From an uncultured Lachnospiraceae bacterium (GTDB taxonomy: Bacteria; Bacillota; Clostridia; Lachnospirales; Lachnospiraceae), in assembly GCA_946552115.1 (NCBI GenBank), contig CAMNRH010000006.1:1-64000 (forward strand): a DNA stretch of 64,000 bases, read 5' to 3'. Both the position numbers and the translations under genes were made by a program. This document shows, one piece after another, positions 15,868-25,395 of this stretch. How positions within the stretch are numbered: position 1 is the stretch's first letter; each line of letters starts with the position of its first letter. Under the pieces are notes generated by a model. That model made no database searches, was not told the origin of the DNA, and worked only from the letters and a program-made list of their open reading frames with translations.

Positions 15868-17460
15868 ATGAGATTGTTGAAATTAGTTATCGTAGATGAC
15901 GAACCTATTTTGTTGGAGGGGCTTCTTACAACCTATGACTGGAATTCCATGGGCTTTGAGGTAGTGGGAAGTGCCAGAAGCGGGGAGCAGGCGATACAGA
16001 TGATAAAAGAGAAGCAGCCGCATGTAGTGCTGACAGATATTCGGATGAAACAGATTTCCGGACTTATGGTTATGGAAGAGGTGGAAAGGGCAGGAATAGA
16101 ATGTCTGTTTGTTGTGCTAAGCGCCTACCGGGATTTTGAATATGCGAAACAGGCCTGCGATTTGGGCGCATTTGCCTATCTTTTAAAGCCGATTGAGGAT
16201 GAAAAGCTGAAAGAAACCATGCAAAGCGCATGGACCGTCTGTATGGAGCAGATAAAAAATGAAGAAAAGTATGACAGCTGGGAGAAGCTTCTTGTGAAAG
16301 ATACGTACAGCTTTCTTCAGGTTGTTGTGCAAAAGTTTGTCCAAAGCCGGATTTCATTGGAAAAGGCGGAGGAGGTATTCTCCACACTGAAAGACATACT
16401 GGAGGATGGGGATAAATTCATCACCGTGTGCGTGGATGTTGACCTTGCATATAAAATTACGAATTCACTTGACTATGAGGCGTCTCGTTTTGCCATAATG
16501 CAGCTTTTAACAGAGAGGATACAGGAGCAGTTTTTTTACTGGAAATTTGAAAATGAGGACAGAAATTTTATTTTTGTCGTTAAAACAAAGGAAAATGCGT
16601 CGGTGAGATGGCTGAAGCAGACCTTAGAGGAAGTAAAAGAGAGGGAGCGCTATCCGGTTATTGCTGCGATTTCCAAGCCCTATAAAGGAATAAGCGGAAT
16701 TAAAAGAAGCTATGAGGAGGCGAAAAAGCTCTTTTGCCTTGCCAGTGTATCAGGGGCAAGCGCGTTTACTGTGCCGGATGATGTAGAGGAGAAATCGGAA
16801 AAGGCGTATTCGGAGGATGCGGAGCTTTTGATTGTGAATGCGGTCAGGAGAAATAATGCGGGAGAATTAAAGGAAGCCTTTATTCAGTTTATTTACGGCC
16901 TTCCGCAGGAGGAGGAACAGCAGTGCCAGTATATGCATAAGGTGATGCTGAAAACGGAATTTATGCTTAAGGATTCCTATGGAATCACGGAGGATATAAA
17001 GGAACAGTTCCAAAATTACTACTCGAACCTTAAGAATCTGAATGCGGCCAGAGCGGTAGATGTATGCTATAAGATTTTATGCAGGGCGATTGAGATAAGA
17101 AAAGAAAGCGCGGCTAAGGACGACGTAAGATATTTTAAGGAGTATATGTCCGTGGCGGTCGCTTTTATTGAGGAGCATTTGGATGACGAGGGATTGTCGA
17201 TCGTGGCGGTTGCCGATCATGTATATCTGAATCCGGTTTATTTCGGACGTGTCTTTAAAAATACATTTCATATGACATTTAAGAAATATCTGATGCAGCG
17301 CAGAATGGAGAGAGCGAAGCGTCTTCTGGAGGAGGGAAAGATTAGTATCGGAGATATATGCGAGCGGGTCGGAATCAGCAATCCGTCTTATTTTTCGCAT
17401 CTGTTCAAGGAGTATACGGGGAAGCTTCCAAGCGAATACAAAAAGGAATATGAGTCATGA
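15868..17460 (+). CDS. YesN-type AraC-family response regulator
   Basis: A 530-residue regulator. Residues 1-120 are a receiver domain with acidic pair DDE near residue 10, phospho-acceptor D57 in LTDIRM, and the lysine in LLKPIED. The middle is a variable region. The last 100 residues are an AraC helix-turn-helix pair (LSIVAVADHVYLNPVYFGRVF, ISIGDICERVGISNPSYFSHLF). It overlaps the sensor kinase gene by four bases (ATGA). It probably activates the adjacent carbohydrate ABC transporter genes. Confidence 0.92.
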   Translation: MRLLKLVIVDDEPILLEGLLTTYDWNSMGFEVVGSARSGEQAIQMIKEKQPHVVLTDIRMKQISGLMVMEEVERAGIECLFVVLSAYRDFEYAKQACDLGAFAYLLKPIEDEKLKETMQSAWTVCMEQIKNEEKYDSWEKLLVKDTYSFLQVVVQKFVQSRISLEKAEEVFSTLKDILEDGDKFITVCVDVDLAYKITNSLDYEASRFAIMQLLTERIQEQFFYWKFENEDRNFIFVVKTKENASVRWLKQTLEEVKERERYPVIAAISKPYKGISGIKRSYEEAKKLFCLASVSGASAFTVPDDVEEKSEKAYSEDAELLIVNAVRRNNAGELKEAFIQFIYGLPQEEEQQCQYMHKVMLKTEFMLKDSYGITEDIKEQFQNYYSNLKNLNAARAVDVCYKILCRAIEIRKESAAKDDVRYFKEYMSVAVAFIEEHLDDEGLSIVAVADHVYLNPVYFGRVFKNTFHMTFKKYLMQRRMERAKRLLEEGKISIGDICERVGISNPSYFSHLFKEYTGKLPSEYKKEYES

Positions 17461-19235
17461 GCCAGAAAAGGATTTCGGGAATTCAAAAGAAGTATCTGAT
17501 TTATATCATGGGTCTTTTGCTGTCGGCATTGCTTTTGTCCAGCGTTGGAGTATGGTTTTATATGGGCGGTAACATGACCAGTGTGATCGTTGATAAATAT
17601 GAATTTATGAATGAGAAAATGGGAATGTCGCTGGATAATCTGTATCGGAAGAGCGACGAGGTGACAGCGGAATGTATTACGGAGGAGATTGTGCAGAAAA
17701 GCCTCCGCGCAAAGGGGCTGGGAGAGGGAGAGCGAAATGCGCTCAGCAAATATTTTGCCTATGTTGATTTGGATTATGTGGCGGAATACTGCTATGTGGA
17801 TAATAAGAAAAATGTATATACAAAATTCTATTCTAAGATTTCTTATGAGGACTTCAGGCGGAGCGGATTTGAGGAGCTGCTTTCAGAGGAATATTCCAAA
17901 ACAAAATGGTTTTGGACGGAGGATACTTTGTTTGGTACGGGGGAAGAAGCTTTGTTTATCGGCAGATACGTAAGGAGCATGGATTATGCGCATGAGCCGG
18001 GAATGCTTTTTTTTAAGATGAGCCGGGGATTTTTAGAAAGTCTGACTGAGCAGGGGGAAAGCGTGACGCAGGGCGCTGCAGTGGGTGTGGTATCATCGGA
18101 AGGAAGCTTTTGTATGGGACGGTATCCGAAGGATTTTGAAATGAGCGCCGGGGCGCGAAAGAAAATTATCAGTCTGACAAAAAGTCAGGAAGCAGGAGTG
18201 ATTCTGGATAGATGCGAGGTTCCGGGAGGAATTCTTCAGGCGTACCGGCAGAAAAACAGCGGGATGCTTGTATTTACTATGGCGCCGGATTCGGTTTTAT
18301 ACAGTGGCCTGAATCAAATCCTGTTTGTACTGGCCGGGATTTATCTTCTGGTTGCAGCAGTGGCAGTGGGCGTAAGTATTTATGTGTCCAAAATCTTTAC
18401 AAGTCCGATTCAGAAAATCAGCGCGGCAATGGAAAGCTTTGACGGAAAGGATTTTAGTCATAAAATAGAGCTTCAGACCAATACCGAGCTCGACAATATT
18501 GGAAATTCCTACAATGAGATGCTGAGGAATATTGAGAAGCTTTTAAATGAAATTAAAAGTCAGGAGAAAGAGCTTCGGACGAGTGAACTGAATATGCTGA
18601 TCAGCCAGATTAATCCTCATTTTCTATATAATACGCTGGATACGATTTATATGCTGGCCCGGATTAACGGGGAAGAAACTACGATGAAAATGATTCAGGC
18701 ACTTTCCAGGTATCTGCGTCTGTCGCTCAGTAAAGGAAATGACATCGTTACCGTTGAGGATGAGCTGGAGAATGTGAAAAGCTATATGGAAATTCAGCAA
18801 ATCAGAAATCAAAATCTCTTCAGTTATGAGATCGCGTGTAAAATAGATGCCAGAGAGCGGTGGATTTTAAAGTTAATTCTTCAGCCGTTAGTGGAGAATG
18901 CAATCAAGTACGGATTCCGTGATATTTCAGAGGGCGGTTTGATTCGGATTGAGGTTACGGAAATTGCCGGGAAGCTTACATTTTATGTATATAATAACGG
19001 GACCCGGATGGAGCAGGCCGTGGCGGATAAGCTGAATGCGCTTAAGGACGTGCCTGTGGCGGAGATGAAGTATTGTTTTCCAGATAAGCGGCACGGGTAC
19101 GGAGTTATTAATATCATTACAAGACTGCGCCTCAAGTACGGGGACGATATAAGATACCAGTATCAGCCGGAGGAAAACGGGACGACATGTATGATTCAGA
19201 TTCCGGGAAATGGGGAGGAGAATGATGAGCTGTAA
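17457..19235 (+). CDS. YesM-type sensor histidine kinase
   Basis: A 592-residue membrane kinase. Transmembrane helices lie at about residues 14-34 and 283-307, enclosing an extracellular sensor of about 250 residues. A HAMP domain follows, then the His_kinase core with H388 in INPHFLYNTLDTIYML, and an ATP-binding domain (LQPLVENAIKYGF, HGYGVINIITRL). This is the LytS/YesM class that partners YesN-type regulators. Its 3' end overlaps the next solute-binding protein gene, suggesting that protein takes part in sensing. Confidence 0.93.
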   Translation: MSQKRISGIQKKYLIYIMGLLLSALLLSSVGVWFYMGGNMTSVIVDKYEFMNEKMGMSLDNLYRKSDEVTAECITEEIVQKSLRAKGLGEGERNALSKYFAYVDLDYVAEYCYVDNKKNVYTKFYSKISYEDFRRSGFEELLSEEYSKTKWFWTEDTLFGTGEEALFIGRYVRSMDYAHEPGMLFFKMSRGFLESLTEQGESVTQGAAVGVVSSEGSFCMGRYPKDFEMSAGARKKIISLTKSQEAGVILDRCEVPGGILQAYRQKNSGMLVFTMAPDSVLYSGLNQILFVLAGIYLLVAAVAVGVSIYVSKIFTSPIQKISAAMESFDGKDFSHKIELQTNTELDNIGNSYNEMLRNIEKLLNEIKSQEKELRTSELNMLISQINPHFLYNTLDTIYMLARINGEETTMKMIQALSRYLRLSLSKGNDIVTVEDELENVKSYMEIQQIRNQNLFSYEIACKIDARERWILKLILQPLVENAIKYGFRDISEGGLIRIEVTEIAGKLTFYVYNNGTRMEQAVADKLNALKDVPVAEMKYCFPDKRHGYGVINIITRLRLKYGDDIRYQYQPEENGTTCMIQIPGNGEENDEL

Positions 19236-20505
19236 AAAAATGGTGTCAATCGCGCTTGTTTTTGTCTTTTTTTGGGGGCTTTGCGGATGTGCCGGAAAGG
19301 AAAAACAGATAAGCGCGAATGTAGAAGAAGAAGTATCAATTCCGATGATCCTGACAGTCGATTCAAGTACCGGAAACAGGAATGAGGAAGAGGTTGTAGG
19401 GGCCTTTAACCAGGCATATGCCGGAAGCTACCGGATAGAGGTAGAGTGGATTATGGAGACAGAGGAGGAATACCGGAAAAATTTAAAAAGACTTAATGTA
19501 ACAGACGAGCTTCCGGCAGTGATTACAGATCTCAGAATGCTTCCTTCCTATTATCAGATGATGATAAAGGAAAAGCGGATTGAGGATTTATGCCCCTATA
19601 TTTATGAAGATGAAGAGTGGAAAGAGATGATAGAGCCGGCTGTGCTGGAGGCCTGCAGTGAGCCGGACGGAAGTATTTATCTGGCTCCTCTTAGTACGGC
19701 GGCGTTTTCGTGTTCGGGCGTATTCTGGAATGAGCAGTTATTCCAGGAAGCCGGGATTTCAGAATTTCCGAAAACGTGGAAAGAGTTCTGGGATACATGT
19801 GAGAGACTGAAAGCACATGGAATTACGCCGCTTGCACTTCACACGGAGGGAACGGCATGGGCGCCGATGCTTCTTGCTACGGCGGAGCTTGCAGATTCCG
19901 AGGAGGGAGCGGAATTTATGAAAAAGCTGTTCCCGGACAGCTATCAGAATCAAAGCGGGCTTCAGCTTGCTGCTACCTTGAAAAAACTGTTTTCCTATAC
20001 GACGGATGATGCGTTACATGTGGATTTTGACGTGTCTTATTCTAATTTTGTATCGGGAAAAGCGGCGATGGTTCCGAACGGGTATTGGATGATTGACCAG
20101 ATTCCGGAGGATTTTGGGGAGAATGTACGTTTTGCTCCGTTTCCGGGAAATAAGCTTATTTCCTCTCCGGAGACTTTCGGATGGGCGATTGTATCGGGCT
20201 ATGACGAGGCGGTAAAGGAAGGCGCTGTGGAGTTTTTGAAATTCCGTACAAAATTTAACAAAGAGGAAAAGGAAAAATTTCTGGAGGGTAAAAATCCGGG
20301 GATGAATCAGATGATGATTGATTACATAGACGCTTATAAGGGCGGGCCTCAGATTGTTCCCAATTATCAGGTGAAATGGAATTCCGTACTGCAGGAGGAG
20401 ATATTGGGGGAGTACATTCCCAGGCTTATTGACGGTGAGATAACGGAAAAAGAATTTACACATATAGAAGATGAGAGTATATGGCAATATGAAGATGAAC
20501 TTTAG
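19225..20505 (+). CDS. Extracellular solute-binding lipoprotein linked to the two-component system
   Basis: A 426-residue family-1 (carbohydrate-type) solute-binding lipoprotein. The signal peptide ends in LCGC. The body has the expected ABC-binder pattern (VVGAFNQAYAG, YLAPLSTAAFSCSGVFWNEQLFQEAGI as two pieces, WKEFWDTCERLKAHGITPLA). The ATG at 19225 has GGAGG six bases upstream and lies inside the kinase gene, an 11-base overlap. A second binding protein with its own transporter genes follows after a probable terminator, so this one may work with the kinase as a ligand receptor. Confidence 0.88.
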   Translation: MSCKKMVSIALVFVFFWGLCGCAGKEKQISANVEEEVSIPMILTVDSSTGNRNEEEVVGAFNQAYAGSYRIEVEWIMETEEEYRKNLKRLNVTDELPAVITDLRMLPSYYQMMIKEKRIEDLCPYIYEDEEWKEMIEPAVLEACSEPDGSIYLAPLSTAAFSCSGVFWNEQLFQEAGISEFPKTWKEFWDTCERLKAHGITPLALHTEGTAWAPMLLATAELADSEEGAEFMKKLFPDSYQNQSGLQLAATLKKLFSYTTDDALHVDFDVSYSNFVSGKAAMVPNGYWMIDQIPEDFGENVRFAPFPGNKLISSPETFGWAIVSGYDEAVKEGAVEFLKFRTKFNKEEKEKFLEGKNPGMNQMMIDYIDAYKGGPQIVPNYQVKWNSVLQEEILGEYIPRLIDGEITEKEFTHIEDESIWQYEDEL

Positions 20506-20537
20506 CCGGTGTTTTGGCTGAAGTTTATTTTTTTGTA
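20499..20537 (+). terminator. Probable terminator after kinase-linked binding protein gene
   Basis: CTTTAGCC pairs with GGCTGAAG (one mismatch), followed by a T-rich run. The stop codon is inside the stem. Confidence 0.5.
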
Positions 20538-20635
20538 TTTCATGTTTTTTAATTGTTACAGAATTTTGGTTATTTATTGTTAATATATGGACATAATAAA
20601 GAAAATTAAGATTTATAAGAAAGGTGGATCATGTT

Positions 20636-21955
20636 ATGAAAATGAAAAAAGTAGTATCAATTTTGCTGACAGCAGCAATGACGGCCGCTCTGGCAGCAGG
20701 GTGCAGCAGCCCGTCAGGCAGCGGCTCGGGAGACGGCAGCCAGGGAGGAGACAGCAGTGAAGCAAAGGGAAAGGTATACTACCTGAACTTTAAGCCGGAG
20801 GCAGATGAAGACTGGCAGGCACTGGCAAAGGCATATACAGAGGAGACCGGCGTTCCGGTAACGGTTCTTACAGCGGCATCCGGAGAATATGAAAAGACGC
20901 TGAAATCTGAAATGGCAAAAACAGATGCACCTACGCTGTTTCAGGTAAACGGACAGGTCGGACTTGCAAGCTGGAAGGATTATTGCTATGACCTTAAGGA
21001 TTCAGAAATTGTGAAAGGTCTTACAGATGAAGGGTTCGCCCTTAAGGATGGGGATAAGACGGCAGGCGTCGCGTATATAATTGAAAATTATGGTCTGATT
21101 TATAATAAGGAGCTGCTTAAGAAAGCAGGATATTCCGCAGAGGATATTACTGATTTTGACAGCTTTAAAAAGGTAGTTGAGGATATCACGAAGAGAAAAG
21201 ACGAGCTTGGCTTTTCTGCATTTACCTGCGCAGGAATGGACGGCTCCTCTGACTGGAGATTTAAGACACATCTGGCAAATCTTCCGATTTACTATGAATA
21301 CAAGGCAGACGGAATTAACACAACGGACGCGATTAAGGGTACCTATCTTGATAATTACCGTCAGATTTGGGATTTATATATTAACAATGCAACCTGTGAG
21401 CCGACGGCGCTTTCTACAAAGACTGCTGATGATGCTACCGCTGATTTTGTTACGGAGGAGGCAGTATTTTATCAGAATGGTACATGGGAGATCAATAATA
21501 TTGCTGACGTAGGCGAAGAGAATCTTGGAATGCTTCCGATTTATATCGGCGTAGACGGCGAAGAGAATCAGGGCGTGTGTACAGGTACTGAGAATTACTG
21601 GTGTGTAAATGCTAAGGCCTCTGAGGATGATATTCAGGCAACATTGGATTTCATGAACTGGTGCGTAACATCGGATATCGGTGTAGAGGCTATGTGCACA
21701 AATATGGGATTTGTCATTCCGTTCAGCGCAAATCTTGAGTCGGAGAACGTGCTTGTAAATGAGGCAAATAAATATCTCGAAGACGGAAAAACACCGGTAA
21801 CATGGGATTTCTCAACGATTCCTTCCGAGGAGTGGAAAAATGGCGTCGGTTCCGCACTTACAGCTTATGCGGCAGACCAGACAGATGCGAACTGGGATAA
21901 GGTTGTTACGGCGTTTGTTGACGGATGGGCAACAGAGGCGGCAGCTGCAAAATAA
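20636..21955 (+). CDS. Carbohydrate ABC transporter solute-binding lipoprotein
   Basis: A 439-residue extracellular binding protein of the sugar family (SBP_bac_1). The signal peptide ends in LAAGC, and a Gly/Ser-rich linker follows, as usual for Gram-positive lipoproteins. ENYGLIYNKELLKKAGY and FYQNGTWEINNI are typical of maltose-type binders. The ATG at 20636 follows AAGGTGG. A terminator-like hairpin separates it from the permease genes, allowing more binder than permease to be made. The ligand cannot be read from sequence. Confidence 0.9.
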   Translation: MKMKKVVSILLTAAMTAALAAGCSSPSGSGSGDGSQGGDSSEAKGKVYYLNFKPEADEDWQALAKAYTEETGVPVTVLTAASGEYEKTLKSEMAKTDAPTLFQVNGQVGLASWKDYCYDLKDSEIVKGLTDEGFALKDGDKTAGVAYIIENYGLIYNKELLKKAGYSAEDITDFDSFKKVVEDITKRKDELGFSAFTCAGMDGSSDWRFKTHLANLPIYYEYKADGINTTDAIKGTYLDNYRQIWDLYINNATCEPTALSTKTADDATADFVTEEAVFYQNGTWEINNIADVGEENLGMLPIYIGVDGEENQGVCTGTENYWCVNAKASEDDIQATLDFMNWCVTSDIGVEAMCTNMGFVIPFSANLESENVLVNEANKYLEDGKTPVTWDFSTIPSEEWKNGVGSALTAYAADQTDANWDKVVTAFVDGWATEAAAAK

Positions 21956-21967
21956 GTAAAGGATAAG

Positions 21968-22005
21968 AAAGCGGCGGAGCAGGAATTTATGTTCCGCCGC
22001 TTTTA
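21968..22005 (+). terminator. Attenuating terminator between binding protein and permeases
   Basis: AAAGCGGCGGA pairs perfectly with TCCGCCGCTTT and is followed by a short T-run. It is placed to reduce read-through into the permease genes. Confidence 0.75.
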
Positions 22006-22019
22006 GAAGGAGGTTCTTT

Positions 22020-22862
22020 ATGGAAAAAGCTATTAAACGTTATATGCCGATATTTGTACTTCCTACATTATTCGCATTTGCTCTTGGATTTATTATTCCG
22101 TTTATTATGGGAATCTGGCTGTCGTTTTGTAAATTTACTACGGTGACAGATGCGAAATTCGTAGGAATCTCGAATTATATCGATGCATTTAAGGATACGG
22201 TATTCCGGCATTCTTTCTGGTATACGGTGCTTTTTGCCGTTGTATCGCTAATTGTAATTAATGTGGTTGCATTTGCGCTCGGCATGGCGCTTACGAAAGA
22301 GCTGCGGGGAACGAATGTATTCCGTACCATTTTCTTTATGCCGAATCTTATCGGAGGTATTGTGCTCGGCTATATCTGGCAGCTGATTTTTAACGGTATT
22401 CTGGAAAAATACGGGACGGCGCTCGGCCTTAACGAGTGGTATGGATTCTGGGGATTGATTATTCTGGTAAGCTGGCAGCAGATTGGTTATATGATGATTA
22501 TCTATATTGCCGGGCTGCAGTCTATCCCGGGCGATGTGATGGAGGCCGCGGAGATTGACGGGGCGACAAAGTGGCAGAGGCTGTGGAAAGTCACCATTCC
22601 GATGATGATGCCGTCGATTACAATCTGCATGTTCCTCTCAATTACAAACGGATTTAAGCTCTTTGACCAGAACCTTTCGCTGACAGCCGGAGAGCCGGCA
22701 AAGATGTCTGAAATGATGGCGCTTAATATTTTCAATACGTTCTATGGACGTACCGGCTGGGAGGGCGTCGGACAGGTGAAAGCCGTATTGTTCTTTATCA
22801 TTGTAGTGCTTATCGGTATGTTCCAGCTCAGGGCGACACGTTCAAAGGAGGTGCAGCAGTAA
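22020..22862 (+). CDS. Carbohydrate ABC transporter permease, MalF/LacF type
   Basis: A 280-residue inner-membrane permease with six predicted helices. The cytoplasmic EAA loop is visible as DVMEAAEIDGATKWQRLWKV near residue 175, where the ATPase docks. It follows the binding-protein gene after a hairpin, and the second permease begins one base after its stop. No ATPase gene is in this cluster; in Firmicutes such importers often share one MsmX-like ATPase encoded elsewhere. Confidence 0.92.
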   Translation: MEKAIKRYMPIFVLPTLFAFALGFIIPFIMGIWLSFCKFTTVTDAKFVGISNYIDAFKDTVFRHSFWYTVLFAVVSLIVINVVAFALGMALTKELRGTNVFRTIFFMPNLIGGIVLGYIWQLIFNGILEKYGTALGLNEWYGFWGLIILVSWQQIGYMMIIYIAGLQSIPGDVMEAAEIDGATKWQRLWKVTIPMMMPSITICMFLSITNGFKLFDQNLSLTAGEPAKMSEMMALNIFNTFYGRTGWEGVGQVKAVLFFIIVVLIGMFQLRATRSKEVQQ

Positions 22863-23702
22863 ATGAAGAAGAAAAACAGCGCGTTAGGATGGATAGGAAC
22901 CGGTGCGTTTGCAATCATCGGTATTGTGTACATCCTGCCGATTTTGATTGTACTTATGAATTCCTTTAAGAAAAAGGTATTTATAAATAAGGAGCCGTTT
23001 AAGCTTCCCTCAGAAAAGACGTGGACGAGTATCGATAATTATATTACGGCAATTGACAAATATGAGCTGTTAGGCGCGGTAGGATGGACCGTATTTATAA
23101 CCGTAGGCTCCGTGCTTGTCATTTTAGTCTGTACATCCATGTGCGCGTGGTATATTACAAGGGTAACGACGAAATTTACGAAGCTTTTCTATCTGCTGTG
23201 TGTATTTTCAATGGTAGTTCCTTTCCAGATGGTCATGTTTACGCTGTCCTTAGTTGCGGATCGCACCGGACTTCGTACACCATGGGGAATTATCATAATC
23301 TATCTGGGCTTTGGAGCCGGGCTTGCGGTATTCATGTTCTGCGGCTTTGTAAAATCTATACCGCTTGAGATTGAAGAGGCGGCAATGATTGACGGCTGTA
23401 CACCGCTAAAGACATTTTTCGGAGTTGTACTTCCGATTATGAAGCCGACGTATATATCGGTCGGAATTTTGGAAACAATGTGGATTTGGAATGATTTCCT
23501 TCTTCCGTATCTTGTATTGGATTTGAATAAATATAAGACAATATCCATTGCAATCCAGTATATGAAAGGAAGTTACGGACGTGTGGATATGGGCGCAATT
23601 ATGGCGGCATTGATTCTGGCGGTCATTCCGGTTATCATATTCTATCTGTCCTGTCAGAAGCACATCATAAAAGGTGTCGCTGCCGGAGCAGTAAAAGGAT
23701 AA
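22863..23702 (+). CDS. Carbohydrate ABC transporter permease, MalG type
   Basis: A 279-residue permease with six predicted helices and the EAA loop EIEEAAMIDGCTPLKTFFGV near residue 165. It pairs with the MalF-type permease to form the channel. The length and the motif MWIWNDFLLPYLVL close to the C-terminus match the CUT1 family. It is the last gene before a long perfect inverted repeat acting as a terminator. Confidence 0.92.
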   Translation: MKKKNSALGWIGTGAFAIIGIVYILPILIVLMNSFKKKVFINKEPFKLPSEKTWTSIDNYITAIDKYELLGAVGWTVFITVGSVLVILVCTSMCAWYITRVTTKFTKLFYLLCVFSMVVPFQMVMFTLSLVADRTGLRTPWGIIIIYLGFGAGLAVFMFCGFVKSIPLEIEEAAMIDGCTPLKTFFGVVLPIMKPTYISVGILETMWIWNDFLLPYLVLDLNKYKTISIAIQYMKGSYGRVDMGAIMAALILAVIPVIIFYLSCQKHIIKGVAAGAVKG

Positions 23703-23716
23703 TCAGGGACAGGGTA

Positions 23717-23768
23717 AATTCAATCGGGGACGGGGTTTTTTTAGAAAAACCCCGTCCCCGATTGAATT
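23717..23768. terminator. Long perfect inverted repeat, probable terminator
   Basis: Twenty-four bases at 23717-23740 pair without mismatch with 23745-23768 around a TTAG loop. The stem contains CGGGGACGGGG, and a T-run lies within its 5' arm. The stem is much longer than the other terminators here and could be a dispersed repeat acting as one. Confidence 0.75.
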
Positions 23769-23867
23769 GAATAGATGAAATTAATATATAAAATTCATAT
23801 ATTAAAAAACTCTATTTGAAGCCAGCCGCTTCTGTTTATATAATAGAAAGCAGGAGGGATAACAATT

Positions 23868-24524
23868 ATGTTTGTTGATACGCATATGCATGAAATGACA
23901 TACTCGAAAGACAGCTTTTTAAGTCTTGATGAAATGGTTCGGATTGCGAAGCAGAAAGGGCTTGGCGCAATCTGTATTACGGACCACGACAGTATGGGGC
24001 TTAAGGATTATGCGGCGGAGTATACGGAACGGACGGGCTTTCCGGTTTTTGTTGGGATTGAATTTTTTTCCTTACAGGGGGATATTGTGGCTCTGGGAAT
24101 TGACGAATATCCTGAGAAGCGGGTGACGGCGCAGGAGTTTATTGATTTTGTGAAGGGGCAGGGAGGCGTTTGCTTTGCGGCGCATCCTTTTCGGAATAAC
24201 AACAGGGGATTGGAAGAGCACTTGCGTTTTGTAAAGGGGCTTGACGGTCTGGAAGTGTTAAACGGAAGTACATCACCCGGGGCGTGTGCGAAAGCGGCCG
24301 CATATGCTGAGGAGCTGAAGCTTTTTACATTGGGATCGAGTGACTGCCATGTGCCGGAAAAGGTCGGTGTATGTGCCACTTATTTTCCTGAGGAGGCTAA
24401 AACGATGGAGGAGTTTCTTAAGGTTTTCAAAAAAGGGGAGATGAAGCCGGCGTATTACAGGAACGGCGCCTATCATATCCTTGACGGGCAGCGTCCGGAA
24501 GAAATATGCCGGATAAGCTTTTAA
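23868..24524 (+). CDS. PHP-domain metal-dependent phosphoesterase
   Basis: A 218-residue protein of the PHP family. The metal-binding signatures are DTHMHEMTYS at the N-terminus, ITDHDSM near residue 40, EFFS near 65, AAHPFRNN near 107, and SSDCHVPEKVG near 160. Related proteins hydrolyse phosphoesters of small molecules or nucleotides. GGAGGG precedes the ATG. It stands alone between the ABC transporter and the selenium locus. Confidence 0.85.
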   Translation: MFVDTHMHEMTYSKDSFLSLDEMVRIAKQKGLGAICITDHDSMGLKDYAAEYTERTGFPVFVGIEFFSLQGDIVALGIDEYPEKRVTAQEFIDFVKGQGGVCFAAHPFRNNNRGLEEHLRFVKGLDGLEVLNGSTSPGACAKAAAYAEELKLFTLGSSDCHVPEKVGVCATYFPEEAKTMEEFLKVFKKGEMKPAYYRNGAYHILDGQRPEEICRISF

Positions 24525-24648
24525 AAGATATAAAAAAATGTAAAAACCCCGTTTACCTTTTGCGCTATCGGTGATAGAATATATCTATATCAGAAAATAT
24601 GTTCGCGGAAGGTTTTCGGGAGTTATATAAAGAAAGGTGGAATCATAT

Positions 24649-25257
24649 ATGGTTACAGTTAATGCAATGGGGGATCCTTGTCCTATCCCGGTTATCAAGA
24701 CCAAAAAGGCAATGCAGGCGCTTACAGGTCCTGAGACAATCGAGGTACTGGTAGATAATGAGATTGCGGTACAGAATGTGTCCAAGATGGCGGCAAGCTC
24801 AGGCGGACAGGTTTCCTCAGAGAAGCTTGGAGACGCGCAGTTTCGGATTACAATTGCTATGGAGGGCGCGCCTGAGACTGAGGCGGCTGAAGAGGAGGTG
24901 TCATGCATGCCGGATTCAAGAAATAATACGGTTGTAGTTGTAGCGTCAGACCGTATGGGGTGCGGAAATGATGAATTGGGAAAGGTATTGATTAAAGGAT
25001 TTATTTTTGCGGTGACACAGCTTGACACATTGCCGAAAACGATGCTTTTCTATAACGGGGGAGCGACCCTCACAACAGAAGGATCGGATTCTCTGGAGGA
25101 TTTAAAATCTCTCGAGGCGCAGGGAGTAGAGATCATGACCTGCGGAACCTGTCTTGACTACTACGGACTTAAGGACAAGCTTGCCGTAGGAACTGTTACA
25201 AATATGTACAGCATTGTTGAAGCAATGGCAAATGCAGGAAAAATTATAAGACCATAG
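24649..25257 (+). CDS. yedF: Selenium metabolism protein YedF
   Basis: A 202-residue protein. Residues 1-70 are a TusA-like domain with the key cysteine in GDPCPIPVIKTKKAM. The C-terminal part, from about residue 85, is DsrE-like and ends with the redox-type CGTC in MTCGTCLDYYGL. This two-domain YedF is tied by gene neighbourhood to selenium use and is thought to handle reduced selenium; the chemistry is not proven. The ATG at 24649 follows AAAGGTGG. It leads directly into selD. Confidence 0.88.
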   Translation: MVTVNAMGDPCPIPVIKTKKAMQALTGPETIEVLVDNEIAVQNVSKMAASSGGQVSSEKLGDAQFRITIAMEGAPETEAAEEEVSCMPDSRNNTVVVVASDRMGCGNDELGKVLIKGFIFAVTQLDTLPKTMLFYNGGATLTTEGSDSLEDLKSLEAQGVEIMTCGTCLDYYGLKDKLAVGTVTNMYSIVEAMANAGKIIRP

Positions 25258-25290
25258 GAAACGGGAAATACTAATTGTTAATTTAGGTGA

Positions 25291-25333
25291 AACGGGGCCT
25301 TTTATTGCATTTGCAGGAAAGACCCCTTTTTAC
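25291..25333 (+). terminator. Terminator-like hairpin between yedF and selD
   Basis: ACGGGGCCTTT pairs with AAAGACCCC (one mismatch), followed by TTTTTA. A second small palindrome, CATGAGAAT / ATTCTCATG, follows at 25334-25355. The arrangement could tune read-through into selD. Confidence 0.55.
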
Positions 25334-25395
25334 TCATGAGAATGAAATTCTCATGAAAGTAAAGAAAGCAGATGAGTGAAGGAGGAAACAAAATC

